Assembly (NCBI RefSeq): GCF_030546745.1
Contig: NZ_JAUOPD010000005.1
Coordinates: 180,369 to 244,368, forward strand
Source of the DNA: Thalassotalea sp. 1_MG-2023
Lineage (GTDB): Bacteria > Pseudomonadota > Gammaproteobacteria > Enterobacterales > Alteromonadaceae
Direction: 5' to 3'
DNA length: 64,000 bases
Shown here: piece after piece, positions 56,543-64,000 of the stretch
Numbering within the stretch: the first letter of the stretch is position 1
How the letters are laid out: each line of letters starts with the position of its first letter
Notes under the pieces: model-generated
Database searches by the model: none
Seen by the model: only the letters and a program-made list of their open reading frames with translations
Told to the model about the DNA's origin: nothing
Program-made: the position numbers and the translations under genes

Positions 56543-58525
56543 TTACAACGTTACTTTACGTTTGATAATGTCACGAATGATAAAGCGGTTGGTTGATACA
56601 CTAAATACCATTTCATTATTTACTGGGTAAGGAGTACCGCATATATCCGCGGTTAAAATTTCTGCCAATAAGGGAGCTGAACAAATTCCTCTTGCACCTA
56701 ACCCTGTTAGTACGTAAAGGTTCTGCAAATATGGAGCTGGTGTTTGGTAACGCCAATTTTTATCTTTTGACAGATGAGAATAGATCTCAGTGTGCTGTGA
56801 AATCTCTGCCATTGGCCCTGAAATTGGTAAGTGATCAGGAGTCATACAGCGGACTCTGGCTTTACTACCAATGATATCTGAAGATTGCCACCCTAATTGA
56901 CTACCCATTGACTCTTTCAGCATTCTAAGGTTGTACTGATCGGCTTGATCTTCCGTAGTAGTATCAAATTTATCTTTTTCAAAGGTTGCACCAATGCAAT
57001 GCACTCCATTGTTTTTAGGGGTTAAGTAGCCTTTATGGCAAATAACTGTCGATAAATGTTTGCTTTGCTTGTTAGTGCTTAATGCCGTAATTTGACCTTT
57101 AACAGGTTGCAGGGGCAGCTGTGATATCGGCGCTATTTTAATGGTTTCAGCACCTGCCGCCATCACTAAATTGCTAGCCACTAATTGCCCCTTGTTGGTA
57201 TGCAATTGCCACTTTTTATTATTAAGCTGCTTTATCGTTTGGACATTAACATTGTATTTTACTTTTAATAAGCCAGTAGTCTGCAACAAGTCAATAATGG
57301 CGGTTGTTAATTCATGAGGCGCTAACCAGCCTGCGTCTGGAATAAATAACCCGCTATCAGATAAGGTTAACCCAGATAACTGGCTTGCTTCTTTAGCATC
57401 AACACTACGAATAAGTGTATTAGGCCAAATTGCCGAATCAGAAATGCCTTGTTCGCGTTTTTGTAATTTGTCGTTAAAAGAAAGCTCTAATAATCCACAC
57501 CAATCATGGGAGAAATTAGCCCCCTGTGATAATAGCGCTTGATAAAATGAGCGCGCATATTTTAATGCATGCTGATAAAAGCGACTTAATTCATCAGCTT
57601 TTTGATGTAATAAAGGGTATAACGCGCCAATAGGGTTATTCGATGCTCCTTGTGCCAGTTGCTTATCTTTACAATATAAGGTGACGTGAATACCTTTATG
57701 CACTAATTGATACGCAAGACATGCACTCGCGATACCTCCACCAACAATAGAAACATGCTGAGGCTTTGAACGAAGTGGCCTTAGTTGATAACCCTTTCCG
57801 AAACGAGCACTTTGTTGAAACTTACCGGTAAGAATTTCTTTTTTCTTACCGCCGTAATTGATTCGTTGCACGCGAAAACCATTGTTCGTTAAGCCTCTAC
57901 GGACATTTCCAGCAACAGTAAAAGTAGCAACGCTTGCATTGGCTGTTGAAAGTCTACCGAGTTCTTTAAATAGCTCTTCGCGCCACATATGCGGGTTCTT
58001 AGCCGGTGAAAAACCATCTAAGTACCACGCATCTATCATGCCTGTGTTTGAGCAGTTCAATGAAGCTAAACTGGCTGTAGCGTCACCAGTTAAGAGTGTT
58101 AATTTAATTTTTTCCTGACAAAATAACAGTTCTGTATTGTCAGTAAGTGTTTCAGGGTATTGTGCGAGTAACTGTGCTGCGAAATAGTCTAAATAGGGTA
58201 AACAGGACAATGATTTTTGTAATTGTGCCCTGTTAAGAGGATATTTCTCTGTGGTTATAAAGTGTAACTCTGGTAATGTTTCTGTTGATTGAAGATCATG
58301 ATAGAGCTTTAGCGTGAGCAAAAAATTAAGGCCAGTGCCAAAGCCCGTTTCAGCAATGGTTACCCTTGATCGCGATGATAACAGCTTCTCACGTATTTGG
58401 TTTCCTTCTATGAACACACGTTGGCTTTGTAAGTATCCTGACTCGGTATCAAAATAAATGTCATCAAATTTGTCGCTAAAGGGCGAACCGTCTTCTAGAA
58501 AATGGATATGATTATTGTCAGTCAC
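56543..58525 (-). CDS. mnmC: Bifunctional tRNA mnm5s2U biosynthesis protein MnmC
   Basis: Finishes the wobble modification mnm5s2U34 in tRNA. The N-terminal part (about 1-240) is the SAM methyltransferase MnmC2 (ETGFGTGLNFLL, then DAWYLDGFSPAKNPHMW). The C-terminal part is the FAD-dependent oxidase MnmC1, with VSIVGGGIASACLAYQL as the dinucleotide motif near residue 258. Length 660, as in E. coli (668). The start is GTG (58525), MTDNNHIHFLEDG. Divergent from fabB. Confidence 0.96.
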   Translation of the reverse strand: MTDNNHIHFLEDGSPFSDKFDDIYFDTESGYLQSQRVFIEGNQIREKLLSSRSRVTIAETGFGTGLNFLLTLKLYHDLQSTETLPELHFITTEKYPLNRAQLQKSLSCLPYLDYFAAQLLAQYPETLTDNTELLFCQEKIKLTLLTGDATASLASLNCSNTGMIDAWYLDGFSPAKNPHMWREELFKELGRLSTANASVATFTVAGNVRRGLTNNGFRVQRINYGGKKKEILTGKFQQSARFGKGYQLRPLRSKPQHVSIVGGGIASACLAYQLVHKGIHVTLYCKDKQLAQGASNNPIGALYPLLHQKADELSRFYQHALKYARSFYQALLSQGANFSHDWCGLLELSFNDKLQKREQGISDSAIWPNTLIRSVDAKEASQLSGLTLSDSGLFIPDAGWLAPHELTTAIIDLLQTTGLLKVKYNVNVQTIKQLNNKKWQLHTNKGQLVASNLVMAAGAETIKIAPISQLPLQPVKGQITALSTNKQSKHLSTVICHKGYLTPKNNGVHCIGATFEKDKFDTTTEDQADQYNLRMLKESMGSQLGWQSSDIIGSKARVRCMTPDHLPISGPMAEISQHTEIYSHLSKDKNWRYQTPAPYLQNLYVLTGLGARGICSAPLLAEILTADICGTPYPVNNEMVFSVSTNRFIIRDIIKRKVTL

Positions 58526-58606
58526 GTTAATTTTTACTGTAATTTTATTGGCGTTCGCGGTATATTTTACCTTTACTTTAGGGTGTTTGTCATGATGATA
58601 AAAAAT

Positions 58607-58626
58607 CAGCGCACAAGTGTACGCTG
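58607..58626 (+). promoter_or_regulatory. FabR-like operator before fabB
   Basis: CAGCGCACAAGTGTACGCTG is an imperfect 20-bp palindrome with half-sites AGCG-n-ACA and TGT-n-CGCT, the pattern of FabR/DesT-type operators. FabR represses fabB in E. coli. The consensus is from memory; assignment rests on gene identity and symmetry. Confidence 0.65.
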
Positions 58627-58661
58627 GACAGACCAGTTTACGAACAAAAAGTCTGTATCAT
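58622..58661 (+). promoter_or_regulatory. FadR-like site and -10 of fabB
   Basis: CTGGACAGACCAG (58624-58636) differs by one base from the palindromic FadR core CTGGTC-n-GACCAG and is followed by TT as in the longer consensus. A -10-like TATCAT lies at 58656-58661 with a poor -35, so the site would sit near -38, the position from which FadR activates fabB in E. coli. It overlaps the FabR-like site by 5 bp. Confidence 0.65.
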
Positions 58662-58696
58662 ACGCCCGAATTTCCAAATTAAAGATGGTTAATTAA

Positions 58697-59908
58697 ATGA
58701 AACGAGTAGTGATCACCGGATTAGGTATCGTATCAAGTATTGGTAACAACGCAGAAGAAGTATTAGCGTCGTTGAAAGAAGGTCGTTCAGGCATTACTAA
58801 AGCTGAAAGCTTTGCTGAAAACGGGTTGCGTAGCCAAGTTTGGGGTAACCCAACGCTAAATCCAAAAGACCATATTGATCGCAAGGCCCTTAGATTTATG
58901 GGTGATGCTGCTGGTTTTGCTTATGTTGCAATGCAAGAAGCGATTGATGATGCCAAATTAACCGAAGAACAAGTTTCTAATTTCCGCACAGGTATTGTTG
59001 CTGGCTCTGGTGGCGCATCTTCTGCAAACGTTGTTGCTTCAACAGATACTTTACGCAACAAAGGCGTTAAACGTGTTGGCCCTTACGCGGTTCCTAAAAC
59101 AATGTCTAGTACTTGTTCAGCATGTTTAGCAACCCCCTTTAAAATTAAAGGTGTTAATTATTCAATCAGCTCTGCTTGTGCAACAAGTGCACACTGTATC
59201 GGAAATGCCGCTGAATTAATTCAACTAGGTAAGCAAGATATTGTTTTTGCTGGTGGTGGTGAAGAATTAGACTACACACTGGCGATGATGTTTGATGCGA
59301 TGGGTGCATTATCAACTAAATATAATGAAACACCTGAAAAAGCATCTCGTACTTATGATGCTGACCGTGATGGTTTTGTTATTTCAGGGGGCGGCGGTAT
59401 GGTCGTTGTTGAAGAATTAGAACATGCATTAGCGCGTGGCGCACATATCTATGCTGAAATTGTTGGCTATGGCGCAACGTCTGATGGTTACGATATGGTA
59501 GCACCGAGTGGTGAAGGCGCAGTACGGTGTATGGAACAAGCAATGCAAGGTGTTGAAGGCCACGTAGATTATTTAAACACTCATGGTACATCTACGCCGG
59601 TTGGCGATGTTAAAGAGCTAGGTGCAATTAAAGAATTGTTTGGTGAAAAATCTCCAGCAATTAGTGCAACTAAAGCCATGACAGGGCATGCACTTGGTGC
59701 AGCTGGCGTTCATGAAGCTATTTATACCTTATTAATGATGGAACATAACTTTATTACGCCGTCTATTAATGTTGAGAATTTAGACGAGCAAGCTCAAGGG
59801 CTTGATATTGTCACTGACACTCGTGAGCAAGAGGTTGATTTAGCGATGTCAAATAGCTTCGGCTTTGGCGGAACAAATGCAACCTTAGTGATGAAAAAAT
59901 ATAAATAA
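58697..59908 (+). CDS. fabB: 3-oxoacyl-[acyl-carrier-protein] synthase I
   Basis: Condensing enzyme of fatty-acid synthesis needed for unsaturated fatty acids. 403 residues. The Cys-His-His triad is visible: [21 protein letters not shown] and [11 protein letters not shown]. The C-terminal [13 protein letters not shown] is intact. Its sequence and position next to mnmC mark it as FabB rather than FabF. Upstream FabR-like and FadR-like sites suggest control by membrane lipid state. Confidence 0.97.
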   Translation: MKRVVITGLGIVSSIGNNAEEVLASLKEGRSGITKAESFAENGLRSQVWGNPTLNPKDHIDRKALRFMGDAAGFAYVAMQEAIDDAKLTEEQVSNFRTGIVAGSGGASSANVVASTDTLRNKGVKRVGPYAVPKTMSSTCSACLATPFKIKGVNYSISSACATSAHCIGNAAELIQLGKQDIVFAGGGEELDYTLAMMFDAMGALSTKYNETPEKASRTYDADRDGFVISGGGGMVVVEELEHALARGAHIYAEIVGYGATSDGYDMVAPSGEGAVRCMEQAMQGVEGHVDYLNTHGTSTPVGDVKELGAIKELFGEKSPAISATKAMTGHALGAAGVHEAIYTLLMMEHNFITPSINVENLDEQAQGLDIVTDTREQEVDLAMSNSFGFGGTNATLVMKKYK

Positions 59909-59930
59909 GCGCAGCTAACGGTCAAAAAAC

Positions 59931-59963
59931 AAAGCCGTTAACGTAAGTTAGCGGCTTTTTCTT
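59931..59963 (+). terminator. Terminator of fabB
   Basis: AAAGCCGTTAAC (59931-59942) pairs with GTTAGCGGCTTT (59947-59958) with one T-G pair, loop GTAA, then TT and C. It ends about 10 bp before the pdxB ATG, so pdxB must start on a very short leader or by read-through. Confidence 0.9.
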
Positions 59964-59973
59964 TTATAAAATT

Positions 59974-61089
59974 ATGAAAATATATTATGATGAAAATATG
60001 CCGTATGCTGCTGAATTCTTTGGAGAGTTCGGGACGTTAACGGCATTTAATGGTAGGGAATTATCAGCAGATACCCTTATTGATGCTGAGGTATTGTTAG
60101 TAAGATCAATAACTCAAGTAAATGAGAACTTGCTAAAGAACAGCCCAAATATAAAATTCGTAGGTACTGCAACCATTGGCGTTGATCATATTGATCAGGC
60201 GTATTTATCTAATAATCAAATTACCTTTTCATCAGCGCCAGGCTGTAATGCAATATCAGTCGCTGAATATGTTATTTCAACGTTAGTTATATTAGCGGAA
60301 CGTTACTGTTTTTCTGTATTCGACAAAACCGTTGGTATTGTTGGTGCTGGAAATACCGGCAGCCGTTTAAGTGAAAAACTTACCGCATTAGGTATTCAGC
60401 ATAAGCTTTATGATCCAATACTAGCGGCTACAGGCGAAGACTCCCGTGTATTTTCTAGTTTTGAAGATATCTTGCAGTGCGATATTATTTCCTTGCACGT
60501 TCCAAAGACCACTACTGGCCTTTATCCTACACATCATATGTTTGACCAAACAGTGTTATCATCGTTAACTGAAGATCAAATATTAATAAATGCATGCCGG
60601 GGTGAAGTGATAGACAATCAAGCGTTGTTGTTACTTAAACAACAAGGAATGAAGACTAAATTAGTGTTGGATGTGTGGGAAAATGAACCGAATATTGCTG
60701 AAGCGCTGATCCCTTTTTGTGAAATTTCCACTGCACACATTGCTGGTTATAGCTTAGAAGGAAAAGCTCGTGGCACAGAAATGCTTTATTTGGCACTATG
60801 TGAGCTATTAAATAAAAAGCCGAATCAGTCACTTGAGGGCTTATTACCAAAATCAACCATAAGCCAAGTTGAATTACATGGTAGACTAAATGACGTTATA
60901 TTAAACCAGTTGGTAAAAATGGTTTACGACGTAAGACGTGATGATGGCATTTTTCGTCAACAAGTTTATATCAATGGCTTTGATTATATTAGGAAAACAT
61001 ACCCAGCTCGCAGGGAGTTTTCTGCGACAAAAGTGCTCATCAATGATGAACAGAGTAAAACACAAGTACATGAACTTGGGTTCAGTTAA
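59974..61089 (+). CDS. pdxB: 4-phosphoerythronate dehydrogenase
   Basis: NAD-dependent 2-hydroxyacid dehydrogenase in pyridoxal phosphate synthesis. 371 residues. Rossmann motif VGIVGAGNTGSRL (about 116-128), catalytic Arg in NACRGEVID, Glu in WENEPNI and His in TAHIAGYS. The C-terminal PdxB-specific dimer domain is present. No clear ribosome site before the ATG. asd follows after 28 bp, as usg follows pdxB in E. coli. Confidence 0.95.
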   Translation: MKIYYDENMPYAAEFFGEFGTLTAFNGRELSADTLIDAEVLLVRSITQVNENLLKNSPNIKFVGTATIGVDHIDQAYLSNNQITFSSAPGCNAISVAEYVISTLVILAERYCFSVFDKTVGIVGAGNTGSRLSEKLTALGIQHKLYDPILAATGEDSRVFSSFEDILQCDIISLHVPKTTTGLYPTHHMFDQTVLSSLTEDQILINACRGEVIDNQALLLLKQQGMKTKLVLDVWENEPNIAEALIPFCEISTAHIAGYSLEGKARGTEMLYLALCELLNKKPNQSLEGLLPKSTISQVELHGRLNDVILNQLVKMVYDVRRDDGIFRQQVYINGFDYIRKTYPARREFSATKVLINDEQSKTQVHELGFS

Positions 61090-61117
61090 GAATTAATAGA
61101 GGAGAAGAGAGTAAGCT

Positions 61118-62137
61118 ATGGCACAGAAATTTGATGTATGCGTATTAGGTGCAACAGGATTAGTCGGTAAAACAATCATTGAATTATTAGAACAACGTGA
61201 CTTTCCTATTAATAAATTATACCCATTAGCGAGTGCTCGCTCTGCTGGCGGCTTTGTTGAGTTTAACGGTGAAAGTATTGAAGTAATCGATGCAGATACG
61301 TTTGATTTTAGCCAAGCGCAAATCGGTTTTTTCTCTGCTGGTGGTTCAGTATCTGCTAAATTTGCTCCAATTGCCGGCGAAGCAGGCTGTATTGTTATCG
61401 ATAATACTTCAGAGTATCGTTACGAAGACGATATTCCTTTAATTGTTCCTGAAGTCAATCCAGAGGCACTAGTCGATTATCGTAATCGAAATATCATTGC
61501 TAATCCAAATTGTTCAACGATCCAAATGATGGTAGCACTTAAGCCTATTCATCAAGCTGTGGGAATTGAACGTATTAACGTATGTACCTATCAATCAGTT
61601 TCAGGTGCCGGAAAAGAAGCAATGGACGAATTAGCTAAACAATGTGCTGATTTGCTAAGTGGCAAGCCTATTGAACCGAAAGCGTTTTCTCGCCAAATTG
61701 CCTTTAATGTTATTCCACAAATTGATGTGTTCCAAGATAATGGCTACACAAAAGAAGAAATGAAAATGGTGTGGGAAACAAACAAAATTTTAGGTGATGA
61801 TACTATTCGTGTTAACCCTACAGCTGTACGTGTTCCGGTGTTTTTTGGTCATGCTGAAGCCATTCATATTGAAACGCGCGAACAAATTTCAGCTGAAGCT
61901 GTTAAAGACTTGCTAAAGCAGGCTGAAGGCGTAGAAGTGTGCGATAAAGATGAAGAGTTTCCTACACAAATTGGTGAAGCAAGTGGTGTAGATGCAACCT
62001 TTGTTGGCCGCATTCGTGAAGATATTAGCCACCCTAACGGTATTAACCTTTGGGTTGTTGCTGACAACGTACGCAAAGGCGCAGCGACAAACAGTATTCA
62101 AATTGCAGAATTGTTGATTAAAGATCATTTAAGCTAA
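61118..62137 (+). CDS. asd: Aspartate-semialdehyde dehydrogenase
   Basis: Makes aspartate semialdehyde for lysine, threonine, methionine and diaminopimelate. NADP motif GATGLVGKT (about 10-18); the active-site Cys is in NPNCSTIQM and a catalytic His in FFGHAEAIH. 339 residues. It stands where E. coli has usg, an Asd-like protein without the enzyme role, but here the Cys and His are kept, so activity is likely. GAGGAGAAGAG precedes the ATG. Confidence 0.94.
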   Translation: MAQKFDVCVLGATGLVGKTIIELLEQRDFPINKLYPLASARSAGGFVEFNGESIEVIDADTFDFSQAQIGFFSAGGSVSAKFAPIAGEAGCIVIDNTSEYRYEDDIPLIVPEVNPEALVDYRNRNIIANPNCSTIQMMVALKPIHQAVGIERINVCTYQSVSGAGKEAMDELAKQCADLLSGKPIEPKAFSRQIAFNVIPQIDVFQDNGYTKEEMKMVWETNKILGDDTIRVNPTAVRVPVFFGHAEAIHIETREQISAEAVKDLLKQAEGVEVCDKDEEFPTQIGEASGVDATFVGRIREDISHPNGINLWVVADNVRKGAATNSIQIAELLIKDHLS

Positions 62138-62161
62138 GCTTAAGATATACTAAAGAAAAAT

Positions 62162-62197
62162 AAAAACTCGTCGTTATAGTTAACGACGAGTTTTTTT
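62162..62197 (+). terminator. Terminator of asd
   Basis: CTCGTCGTTA (62167-62176), loop TAGT, TAACGACGAG (62181-62190), with A-run before and seven T after. Strong intrinsic terminator. Confidence 0.95.
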
Positions 62198-62339
62198 GTT
62201 ATAAAAAGGGTATAAAAACAATTCATGCTACAAAGTGTTATATAATTTATTTTAAATTGGAATAAATTTTGCTTTGTATTTTAATTAGTTGGAAGCGCCA
62301 AACATTTGGCAAATAATAACAAATAGCTAGGAAATCTTA

Positions 62340-64000
62340 ATGCAACGATTGTTACGCCTGTGCCTGTGGCAGGTAATCTTGGTAAGCATTAGCTCAATGA
62401 GCATACCATCTTTGGCTGAAGAAGAGGGTGGCATTCGTATTCGTGGCCCTAAAAATAGTGATACCTATCGCTATGAGCAATATGGGCCTATCACGTCACA
62501 AGATACTTTATGGAACATCGCACTTACAGTGCGTCCTGATCCTGCTTTTTCTGTGTATCAGGTGATGCAGGCGTTGTATGAAAAGAACCCACAAGCATTT
62601 AAAGACAGTAATTTAAATCACATGATAGATGGTCAATACTTGACGTTGCCATCTGCGGCAGAAATTGCACGCATAAATCCGGCAATTGCAAAACAAAAGT
62701 CGGAAAACGATGACTCATCATGGGATAAAAAAGTCACTGCAAAACCAGTTAGTAAAAAGCCACCTGAAGAATCGGTAAAGAAAAAAGATTTAGATCAAGC
62801 GAAAACCGAAATAAATGATAAATTACAAACGTACGAGCAATCGCAAAACCTTCGTTTAGACACCATACAAAACGATGTGCTTGATTCCATCGATGGTCTT
62901 CAAACAATCCTTAAAGAAAACGAACAACTTAAACAAAAACTTAATACGTTTACCGAACAACTAGGTAGCATGAAAGATGAAGTTGCAAAAAGTAAAGATG
63001 TAGAACTGCAACAACAACAAACGATTACTCTTTTACAAACACTTTTAGCGAAAGCCGAGGCGGAAGAACAAGCTCGTCTCAAGGCTGAGCAAGCATTAGA
63101 AAGTGCCAATGACAGTTTCTTAAATAGTCCATGGTTTTTAGCAATGGGCATAGGGTTGCCGTTAGCGTTAATTGCAGGGTTGCTACTGTTATTTTTACGT
63201 AAAAAGCAAAATGAACAACCTAAAGAAAAGGTGGTTGAAGAAAAATCACAGCCGCCAGTGAGTGAAGATATCCAGGAGAAAGCTGAAAGTCAGCCTACCG
63301 AAGAACTATCATTAGACGACGAATTATCGCTTGATGATGAGTTGTCTTTAGACGATGAACTTTCTCTTGATGACGAACTGTCTATTGACCTTTCAGAGGG
63401 CGATAATAATGATGATTCTTTATTTAGTGATGATCTTGAATCTCCCAATGAAGATTTATTAGATGACGATGTTATTCATTTAGACGATAGCTTGAATGAT
63501 ATCGATGATTTAGATGATTTAGATGATCTTGGCGACTTAGACGATTTAGAAGAGATATCTTTAGATTCTTCAGAAGAACCAGAACCTTTAGAAGGTAATG
63601 AACTAGACCAAAGCGACTTAGACTCGTTGTTATCTGACCTTGACGAAGACGATGCACCTGAAAAAGATGTTTTAGAAGGCGATGAAGAAATCGTTGAAAT
63701 TTCTGAAGATATTGAATTAAGCGATCCTGATGATATTGACGCGCTAATGGATTCTATGGCGGCAGCACCAGCAGCGGAAGAGCCTTCAGCAGCGGAAGAG
63801 CCTTCAGCAGAGGAGGAGCCTTCAGCAGTGGACGAGCCTTCAGGAGCAGATGAACCATCACCAGAAGAAACACCATCAGCTGACGATGATTTATCGTCAG
63901 AATTAAGCGATCCTGATGATATAGACGCGCTAATGGATTCTATGGCGGCAGCGCCAAACGAGCCATCACCAGAAGAAACACCATCAGCTGACGATGATTT
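62340..64000 (+). CDS. fimV: FimV/HubP family polar landmark protein (3' end outside window)
   Basis: Large polar organiser (HubP in Vibrio, FimV in Pseudomonas) that places chemotaxis, pilus and chromosome-partition proteins at the pole. The start is ATG 62340 with TAGGAAA upstream. A signal peptide (about 1-27) is followed by the FimV/LysM-like domain (YGPITSQDTLWNIALTVRPD, about 46-115), a coiled coil (about 150-255), one membrane helix (about 264-286, SPWFLAMGIGLPLALIAGLL) and a very acidic cytoplasmic part with repeats. The window ends in the repeats; the TPR-like C-terminus is not seen. A TATAAT at 62241 may be the -10. Confidence 0.9.
   Translation, partial: MQRLLRLCLWQVILVSISSMSIPSLAEEEGGIRIRGPKNSDTYRYEQYGPITSQDTLWNIALTVRPDPAFSVYQVMQALYEKNPQAFKDSNLNHMIDGQYLTLPSAAEIARINPAIAKQKSENDDSSWDKKVTAKPVSKKPPEESVKKKDLDQAKTEINDKLQTYEQSQNLRLDTIQNDVLDSIDGLQTILKENEQLKQKLNTFTEQLGSMKDEVAKSKDVELQQQQTITLLQTLLAKAEAEEQARLKAEQALESANDSFLNSPWFLAMGIGLPLALIAGLLLLFLRKKQNEQPKEKVVEEKSQPPVSEDIQEKAESQPTEELSLDDELSLDDELSLDDELSLDDELSIDLSEGDNNDDSLFSDDLESPNEDLLDDDVIHLDDSLNDIDDLDDLDDLGDLDDLEEISLDSSEEPEPLEGNELDQSDLDSLLSDLDEDDAPEKDVLEGDEEIVEISEDIELSDPDDIDALMDSMAAAPAAEEPSAAEEPSAEEEPSAVDEPSGADEPSPEETPSADDDLSSELSDPDDIDALMDSMAAAPNEPSPEETPSADDD
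63303..63374 (+). repeat. Tandem 18-bp repeats in fimV (ELSLDD units)
   Basis: Four in-frame 18-bp units encode ELSLDD, followed by a degenerate fifth (ELSIDL). Codons differ between units (for example GAC/GAT, TTA/CTT), so the peptide repeat is conserved more than the DNA. Confidence 0.85.
63852..64000 (+). repeat. 108-bp repeat units in fimV
   Basis: The sequence starting at 63852 recurs from 63960 with nearly the same bases, a period of 108 bp (36 residues). An earlier related copy of the part encoding SDPDDIDALMDSMAAAP lies near 63718-63770. The DNA is nearly identical, so this is recent duplication, and it probably continues outside the window. Shorter EEPSA-type 15-bp units lie between (about 63777-63850). 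Confidence 0.85.

Noticed and set aside
61118..62137. Non-enzymatic usg-type protein
   Set aside because: The position matches E. coli usg, but the active-site Cys (NPNCSTIQM) and His are kept, so true Asd is favoured.
63303..64000. Repeats that could suggest a CRISPR array
   Set aside because: They are in frame, have no unique spacers of constant length, and encode acidic repeats in FimV/HubP.

Overview
The window is chromosomal core DNA from an AT-rich marine gammaproteobacterium. The closest fit is Alteromonadales, probably Colwelliaceae (Colwellia/Thalassotalea type). The pointers are the protein sequences, E. coli-like synteny blocks (leuS-lptE-holA-nadD-rsfS-rlmH-mrdA-mrdB-rlpA; epmC-yfcL-mnmC-fabB; pdxB-asd-fimV), an Oar-like TonB receptor, a FimV/HubP polar protein and several PilZ/chemotaxis genes. 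I see no rRNA or tRNA gene, CRISPR array, prophage or intact insertion sequence.

Layout. 1-9437 (minus strand): one tightly packed cluster from leuS down to rlpA, joining tRNA charging, LPS assembly, replication, NAD synthesis, ribosome factors and the rod-shape peptidoglycan machinery. 9737-12753 (plus): a YbeL zinc-ribbon protein and a Lon-like protease. 12754-13274: a non-coding gap with several inverted and direct repeats. 13275-27855 (plus): a complete 13-gene nuo operon (A, B, fused CD, E-N) for NADH:quinone oxidoreductase, genes overlapping or abutting. 27930-29935: deaD with a strong promoter and a leader of about 180 nt. 30182-43602: mixed genes: hppD, two PilZ proteins, carbonic anhydrase, parvulin, a large TonB-dependent receptor, a 55-residue DUF2897-like gene, a minimal chemotaxis receptor, TetR + ThrE exporter, and an aldolase-like/enolase-superfamily pair. 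43678-51280: bamE, recN, nadK, and grpE, dnaK, dnaJ. 51324-54532: a small membrane protein/HTH pair around a shared dyad, an unknown secreted protein, an Lrp regulator and nhaA. 54570-64000: epmC, an ATP-NAD kinase-like gene, yfcL, mnmC, fabB, pdxB, asd and the start of fimV/hubP.

Regulation readable from sequence: sigma-32-type promoters before both grpE and dnaK; two abutting LexA-like boxes before recN; overlapping FabR-like and FadR-like sites before fabB; a palindrome over the -10 of nhaA; a 20-bp dyad over the core promoter of the small membrane gene at 51324-51524. Many terminators are symmetric and shared by convergent genes, and some reach into coding sequence.

I did not find a clearly new multi-gene system; most of the window is conserved housekeeping. 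The best candidates for novelty are the compact HTH/operator/two-helix membrane protein module (51324-51891), the 82-bp palindrome between dnaK and dnaJ (49801-49882), the aldolase-like + dehydratase-like pair (41632-43602), and the repeat-rich gap before nuoA.
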